Assembly (NCBI GenBank): GCA_030761205.1
Contig: JAULJL010000017.1
Span: forward strand, 692,001 to 756,000
DNA from: Fremontodendron californicum
Lineage: Eukaryota; Streptophyta; Magnoliopsida; Malvales; Malvaceae
Direction: 5' to 3'
DNA: 64,000 bases
Shown here: piece by piece, positions 57,135 through 64,000 of the stretch
Layout of the letters: each line of letters begins with the position of its first letter
How positions within the stretch are numbered: position 1 is the stretch's first letter
Translations under genes and position numbers: made by a program
Notes under the pieces: generated by a model
What the model saw: the letters and a program-made list of their open reading frames with translations, nothing else
What the model was told of the DNA's origin: nothing
Database searches by the model: none

Positions 57135-60100
57135 TTAAAATCCCGGCAAAACTGAGAGATCTGCCACACCTTTTGGAAGACCTGCAATTTTCTTAAGCAA
57201 AGAAAGCCTGTTCTTTCTAATTCTTTCGTCATCCTGTACATACAAGCGATATTGATAAATCATTTTAGATTGAGATGGGGCTCAAGAACTTGCATAACTT
57301 GAATACAAAAAGAAAAACAATTGATTTAAATGAAACAAGCTTATACAGATTCCTCAAGTTTGTTTGCATTCAAGACCGTAATTGAGCTGATCTTAATCAA
57401 GAATCATAGGCTCACACACCTGTTTATTTAAGTTTATATCAAGCAACTTGATTTGAGCTTAAAAGTTGAGTTCAAACACAGTTATTTTAAAGAAAATGTC
57501 TGAATTCAGAACTTCAATTGAGCTTTATTTAAAAGTTATAGAACTTACAATTTTGTACTAGTAAAGCAAAATAAACCTCCAAATCTTTCCTTGAAAGTTA
57601 AAATCACAAATGCACAATTATGCCTAAATATCTCAAATCAAAAGCATAGTGGTTCGTAAAAACAAAAATCCTTTTAAAATCATTTAAAACAGTATTTTCG
57701 TCTTTAGCCCTATTAAACAAGCAGATTCATAAATCAATTAATGAGCCATAAATTATAAATGATACGAGTGAGATGCGAAGATAACATACCACCATCACAA
57801 ATACTTGGTTAAAAAAACCCTCAAGGGGTTTTACTAGCTCAAAAGATGTTCCAATGAAATCATCAACCTCAATACCTGCATAATCAGAAAAAAAGCAAGA
57901 TTTCAGGGTTAGTTGGCAAAATTGTTATTCAGACAAATTAAATCAGAGTGCCATTTTTCCTACAAAAGACAAATAATTCAACAGCAGCGGCAGCCTGGTA
58001 ATAAACTGAGAATATACCAGGGTGAATTTTGTTTTTAACAGACAAGAAAGTGTCCCATAAAGCTCTCTCTTCATTTGTTTCAAATGCAGCATCATCCACC
58101 TAATAGGATTAGATAGAATGCCATGAGAACAGATTCCAGAATTTGCAAGTGATGCATCTCTATGAATCAATCAAAGAATGTGATAAAACTTTTCATATCT
58201 CAATGAACAACGAAGAAAAGGACATTCTATACCAACTAGAAATTTTACCAAGAGGTAACATCATTTTCAGTTTTCAGTCAAGATCTTAATACAGAGTTCA
58301 CCATCAAATAGAAGGGTAAGAGCTAATGCTCACATCAATGATCAAGCTCAAATGTAAGCTACACAAGGGAGTAATAATAGTACCTCAATATCAGCATCCA
58401 CCTCCTTTCCACAGACAATTCTAGTTGGACGAGAATACGCTTCTACAACCTTAGGGAAAAGATTGCCTTTCGACAAGGCTTCCATCTGCATTCATTTATT
58501 TTTATATGCTATCATATAATATTTGAGGGTACTGGAAATTGGTGGGAAATGAAAAGCAACAAAAGAAGGGGAAGGGGGGAGGAACTTTCAGCTTTTATCT
58601 AAACATGCCAACAAAAAACCTCCTCAAAACAAAACATTCAGCACAGACAGAGAAAGAGCAGCTCAGTGCATGAGACTCCAGCATAAAACGACAACATAAT
58701 ATATTCCAATGAGACAATATCCGTCGCTGCACATGCATGCCCCAATATGTCTTAAATTCAGGAACAGAGCAACCCATCTTCTATGCAGAAAGCAAACTTT
58801 TTTGTCAAAAACATATCCATTCAAGTCTTGAATAAAGATAATAAAGTGAGAATAGCCTGCAGCAAGGATGTCAATAATATTATAGCCTAAACGATCACAG
58901 GCCTTTTACATCAATCAATAAACGTATTCATAATCAAGGCAATCCCTTTCCGGTATTAAAATGAGCATTTCTTAGGTGCTCTTCAGTCAGTTAATTCACC
59001 AAGATATACTTTCTACTATGGCGCAGTATAAAGTGTGAGTCATGAACTGAGGAACATCAATAAGGAAGTTTCATTTCGGACAAAACTATCATGAATAATA
59101 TAGCTGGCCATTGTTGAGAGACATAGGAAATGAATACCTAAGACAAATAGCAACCAAGTTCACTTACTTTATGTTCTGTTTTAGCAGCCAGACAAGGCAA
59201 GTTTGCACGCTCTGCAAGGGCTGAACGAACCACTTCTGGACTTATTCCCTTATCAACCTGCAGACAAGAATACAGCCTATCTGCATAAAATTCCCCAATG
59301 GCACTGATAATATTCATAACCTCCACTAGCTCTATTATTTTGTCCTATTCTATAATCGAAGGTTTTTCCATTTCAGTCGTAATTCACAATCAGATTTATT
59401 TAATTGGAAGTAGTAAATCCTAAAATCATTTTAAGATGAAAAAATCGCAAACATATTTTAGCACAGAATAAAGCACAATCCAAGGGTGAAACAAATTGTC
59501 TGACTAAATATCATCCATACTTTTTCCATTCACTGAATTTTTAAAGCATTTCACAAAAAAAAAAAAAAAAATTGAAGAAATCTTTAATGCAAAAATATTA
59601 TACACACCAGATATTGCTCCAATCTTCGTGTAACAAATTGATATACCTGGAATAGGAAACAGGAAAAGGATTAAATTCCACATTATAAATTGATGTCTAT
59701 GAATGAGACTAATAATCACATGATATATTTAGAATTATGTACAATCATATTAGTGGACATGGAATCACTATGGCGGAAGCAAACATGACATTGTATTGTG
59801 ATGCAAAAAGAACCAGCTTCTTACATCCTCTATTGTGGTTGCATCAACTTTAATGGGCTGAACATCAGCAGCAATTTCCAAAGCATGTTTCAAATCCATA
59901 TTTTTATCCTTTTCCACCAATATTTGGACCTGTAATTAACAAATTTAACATTATAATAGTCTAATAAATAAAGCCTTAAAAGAGTTTAACTCATATACTT
60001 ACTAGGCCATAAGAGATTCTTCGTAGGCCAAATGGATCATTAGTAGAGCTAGGCTGACAACCAGCAGCAAATAAGCCTACAAGGCTATCTAGTCTGGAAA

Positions 60101-63100
60101 AAATATATATTCATCTTAAAAATAAAATTCTACTCCATACAAATGAGTAAGCAGAAAGAACAGCAATATTTTCATATGGACTCATATCTACAATAAAGAA
60201 CTTAGACTTTGTCACTTGTCAGTATCTGTGGAAGATGAGGGCGACAAGGAAGGAGATTTTGGAAAGGGGGAGAGGGGGGCGCTATTGGCTTTTGATATCC
60301 TCCAGAAACATGTTTTGTAAGATGCAGGCATTTTGCAGATTGTCCACATATCCTATGCTAACTAGAGATTGTTTACTGTGTTAAAATTATTATAGAGTGT
60401 TAGGCTCTAGGGGTAAGATGCAGCAATTTTAGCTCTTTTCCATTTTAATGAAATTTTAAAGAGGGAAGTTTAAAAATCTAGTACCTTTTATATTTTACGA
60501 AGATCGAAGGTATACTTTCTCTATTAGGAGTCATTGTCTTTGAGCAATGTTAAAAGCCTAATGCTGACAAGTGCAATATGGGATTGACTCTAGCCAAAAG
60601 AGCAGCCACTTCAAGAACACTATTTGCTCAAGTTTCATTAATTTGCTTTAGCTTCTTCAGACCTTCAAAAGCTTCAACAAGACTACAGACAAATTGCCCT
60701 TGAATATAAGAGAGGAGTGTGGTAAGAACAGCAATTAGGTTTTAATTTTACTCAACAAATAAATAAATACCATATCAACATTGACAGAGGGGTCAAATAA
60801 CCCTTCTTGCTCAGAATTTTTGCTTTATATATTTACTTATTGCATCAACCCATCCCTTTCCTCCATAAAACAGGTTTGATCTCTTGCAAGATGGCAGAAG
60901 TTTTAGACTCAAAGTCATTAATCCTAACTCTGACTATTAATATTGATAATAGAGAAATTGTATCTTTATGGCAAGCATTCTCTAATTCAATAGCTATGTT
61001 TCTAATATGCAATTACAGCAAGCAAATAAACACATTAATGAAACTTTACCGGTCAGTTATTGCCAGAACTATTCCCACATCACTTTTTGGAAGCAGATCT
61101 CCAGAAAACCTAGGAAATGTGATCTCTAACAAGGCCTCAGCAGTCTATTACAAGAAAAGTACAAAAGAAAAAGCAGATGCTTGGTTAAATCCACAACAGG
61201 AATAGAGCACATAGAAATTGAGCAGTATGAGATATTTTATGCAAGCATCAAACGAGCTGAGAAGAAATGCAAACAATTAACAGTGGCTAGAAACAACCTG
61301 CTGTGAATATCCATCTCTAAGAGCATAATGACGGGCCATTATGCCAGAGAGGGAAGTAAATTCTGTGACAACAGCAGTAGCAAGATCTGACATGGCAAGT
61401 GATGCAGCCTCCTTAATAATCAGAAGCATATCTTCTTTAACTCTCAAGTCCATGCTTAGTTTGGGAACCATGCTTTCGACTCGCATCATCTTGTCCAGCA
61501 TTGTTCCTAACTTCTCCTGTCATTTCATATTGTCAAAGAATAAAGGCTATTACACTTTTAACCCTTATAAAGAGCCCAGCCCCACTCTTACTTATCCTTA
61601 GAGAGAGAAAGACAAATAGAGATCTAAGATGCAGGATATTATCGATTCATCAGGGATAACAGGGTTTATTACTTCCAGATCATTTTATTCTTTGATATCA
61701 ATGTCTGGATGTTTGTTCACCGTCAACATTACAATTATGTAACTAACTTAATCCAATCTTTACATATTAATGTTAACAAATAAGGTAAAATTGGCATTCT
61801 GAGTTCAAATTTAGTGAAGAAACTGTATCACCCAAAAATTCTAGCAACTATACCATCCCTGTTTCGCAGGATACATATTAAAAACAAAATAACTTACATG
61901 AAAAACAATTCCCTTTAGTTGACTACGGAAATCCTTAAATCTTTTACGTGTATCCAGCTCATAAAAAAATTTGGCTTTGTTGATTTTTGACTCTCGGTAC
62001 CAATTGTAGTTTTGTGCTACAGTACCGATTTGCTACAGTAACTTTATCTCGGGATGCTACAGTAACTTTATCTCGGGACGCTACAGTAACTTTCGAAAAA
62101 CAACTCTTTTATTAATATGAGAAAAGACCAAATATACACTAGACACACTCTTTTAATATGCACTCACAACTTCACTCTTTTTCTTTCTTTTTCTCTCTAC
62201 TCACCACACACCTATCACACAACACACATCTCTATTTATAGCTCTTCAAGTTGGTGTTGTAGCCAACTTAGAATTCTCTAGATAGCTAAGACTTTGATTA
62301 TTCAATGAAGAAAACTGAAGAGATTTCTGGAACTAGAAGACTAAGGAGAAATTCTAAAGAAAAATCTAGAGAAAGAACAAAGAAGAGAAATCTAGAAAAC
62401 TTGAGTAGAAGAAAGATAGAGATGATTCTAGAGATAAGAGAGAGGAGTTGGTGTAACTTTCAACAGGCTTCATATCGAGCTCTGCAAAAACAAAATTTTC
62501 CTCATTGTTTATATTTTATCAAAGATGTAAAAAATATTTTTGCCAACAGAAAGCCTAGCTCCAGCTAAAAGGAAAGCAAGCAAGAAGATGGTTACTGATC
62601 AGGCAGCTTGGGTTAAACATCATTTCTCAGCTAACTTTTATTATGAACAATGTTTAATTTTATGCCCTTTTCTATGAACAAGTAACAAATAAGTTAACCT
62701 GAGAACAGCTTCATTTCCTTTTCTCACCACCATCTCATTGATTGCTCCATTTGCCACCTAAAAGAAAGAACAAGGTTAACTGATGACACCATCAAGAGAA
62801 AACATCTGACAAAACTTCTCTCTAAAAACCAAGTCTTACTGCAATGAAGCAGGACAACAGCTTTCCATTATCATCAGTAATGGAAAAATACTTTTGGTGC
62901 TTCTGCATAACCTGCATTTATTGGTGCATAGCATTAATACATACAAAAAAATCATACTAATGCCAAGATAAAACATGGGACAGGAGATCTAAGCATGCAA
63001 TAGGATCGGTCAGTTTACTCAAAGAGCCTTGGAAGACGTACAACCTCATTAACGATACATACAAGATATGTGAAATTATCTAAAATAACCACACAAAAAA

Positions 63101-64000
63101 AGTTCACATGCAAGTTTAGCAACACAACAGTCACGCAAGGGTTTCTCAACAGCTTACCATAGTTAAAAGATCGTCTGGAAGCTCTAAGAAGGACTCTTTA
63201 AACTTTCCAAGCACTGGAACAGGTGCCTCAACAAGATTTACAACCTGGAATATTAAAATACTGTAAGAACAAGTCTCTTTGCAACAGAATTCACCAAAGA
63301 GAGCAGCAATGATACCTCCAACAATTACCTCACTGAGCAAGCTTTCCTGAATAACTATGTTCCCATTGACACTTTTTGCTAATAAATTTGAGCGCTCAAA
63401 ATCTTTTTCTTTCTATCCTGTCAATAGCCATTCAGTTCAGCTTTAAAGTCTATGAAGAAAGAAAAGTTTATACAATCAAAGATAATCCTGATAAATAGAA
63501 AATAGGAAAAAGAAAAAAAGGAACTCCTGAAAGAAAACAATGTGCAACAAAGTTCTTCATGATACCTCAATTTCAACATCGATTCCAGCATTCTTCATTA
63601 TACTAGTATAAGATTCTGCACTTTCTACCTGTGGAAAGCATTTCCGAGATAACATCAATATACATTTAAAAAATAAGTGATGCAAGTGCAAGCACCAAGG
63701 AATGTTTTCCAATGTCCAATAAAGATGAGCAGCTGTCTAATGAGTTTTCTATAAGCACTTCAAAACGAATCGCTAGGTTCCAGTTGCTTAACTCTGGCCA
63801 CTTAATGGCATTTGTAAACTATAGTGAAACAAAACCAGTTAGATCAAATAATCATATGGGAAGGTGACTGACTAATATCATCATAATGCTTAGAGATGCC
63901 ACAATAGAAAAAATAATCTTTCAATACTTCACACAAAAAGCAGAAGAATTTGGTGGAAACAATAAACAAGTTTCCATACATACCATAACAGTAGCTGCTG
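57135..64000 (-). CDS. EDD1: Glycyl-tRNA synthetase, chloroplast/mitochondrial (EDD1), C-terminal half; one exon interrupted by an LTR
   Basis: Seventeen minus-strand exons: 64000-63984 (runs off), 63628-63566, 63412-63329, 63244-63158, 62911-62840, 62757-62699, 62481-62466 joined to 61972-61898 (split by the LTR), 61516-61298, 61144-61050, 60093-60003, 59929-59825, 59646-59608, 59257-59168, 58485-58384, 58099-58018, 57875-57790, 57233-57135. Without the LTR the complete exons sum to 488 codons and stay open. The protein is the bacterial-type GlyRS beta subunit part of the fused plant organellar enzyme: VMQKHQKYFSITDDNGKLL, MLDKMMRVESMVPKLS, RLDSLVGLFAAGCQPSSTND, DPFGLRRISYGL, VDKGISPEVVRSALAERA, IEVDDFIGTSFELVKPLEGF and the end KKIAGLPKGVADLSVLPGF. 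It charges tRNA-Gly in plastids and mitochondria; loss in Arabidopsis is embryo-lethal. The alpha (catalytic) half lies outside the window to the right. Confidence 0.92.
61978..62465 (+). mobile_element. Solo LTR (488 bp) inside an EDD1 exon, 5-bp TSD
   Basis: The insert begins TGTTGATTTTTGAC and ends GTGTAACTTTCAACA, a TG...CA element with TGTTG/CAACA ends, flanked by GGCTT on both sides (61973-61977 and 62466-62470). It holds tandem units of GCTACAGTAACTTTATCTCG (about 62032-62091) and a TATTTATA motif (62233-62240), so its own promoter would face the plus strand. Only one LTR is present and no internal retrotransposon sequence. It splits the EDD1 exon that reads RARYEA before and KFFYELDTRK after it. 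Confidence 0.88.

Noticed and set aside
59258..59326. Extension of an EDD1 exon upstream as ISAIGEFYADRLYSCLQ
   Set aside because: A good acceptor (TCTGCAG) precedes VDKGISPEVV at 59257, and the preceding exon ending EQYL joins it in frame as the family requires.
62305..62568. 87-codon plus-strand charged frame
   Set aside because: It lies within the purine-rich part of the solo LTR and runs antisense into EDD1 exon and intron; no domain.

Overview
This is a nuclear genome window from a flowering plant. It is AT-rich, its genes have many short exons with GT-AG introns, it contains plant-only gene families (WRKY, phytocyanin, ACHT-type thioredoxin, plant mobile domain), and the intergenic space is full of small plant-type DNA transposons. 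Gene content and exon layout fit a core eudicot, probably a rosid; the species cannot be fixed from sequence alone.

Layout. 0-1 kb: the 5' part of a WRKY12-like transcription factor gene (minus strand, running off the left edge). 1-13 kb: gene-poor space holding a CACTA-type miniature element, a MULE-like MITE with another MITE nested in it, a 1.8 kb inverted-repeat element with hairpin arrays, hAT-like MITEs, and a 2.1 kb non-autonomous Helitron filled by a degenerate minisatellite. At 13.0 kb lies a broken receptor-kinase fragment. 14.2-17.6 kb: an intact chloroplast ACHT/thioredoxin-like 2 gene (4 exons). 18.1-18.8 kb: a broken intronless-looking copy of an unidentified protein gene. 18.8-25 kb: repeats only. 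25.7-30.3 kb: a 9-exon ELMO-domain gene. 31.2-32.5 kb: NDPK1 (minus). 34.6-36.4 kb: MAGO (minus). 36.7-41.4 kb: a complete Mutator-like transposon with a perfect 10-bp target duplication, 440-bp terminal inverted repeats built from alternating hairpins, and a single intact 4-exon gene for a MAIN-like plant mobile domain protein. 42.1-42.7 kb: a phytocyanin (minus). 46.0-47.8 kb: an Fe(II)/2-oxoglutarate dioxygenase. 48.8-49.3 kb: a TRIM-like mini-retrotransposon beside an inverted solo LTR. 51.5-54.2 kb: an RGG-repeat RNA-binding protein (RGGA-like, minus). 57.1-64 kb: the C-terminal half (17 exons) of the organellar glycyl-tRNA synthetase EDD1 (minus), in which one exon is interrupted by a 488-bp solo LTR.

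The host genes do not form a pathway; they are ordinary single eukaryotic genes. The coherent story is the mobile fraction. The large plant-mobile-domain MULE and the smaller element at 6-7.8 kb share the same hairpin core and terminal motif, so they look like a full-length and a deleted member of one family. Exon coordinates below were derived by reading splice sites and checking that exon lengths sum to an open frame; in every gene called intact the sum is a multiple of three.
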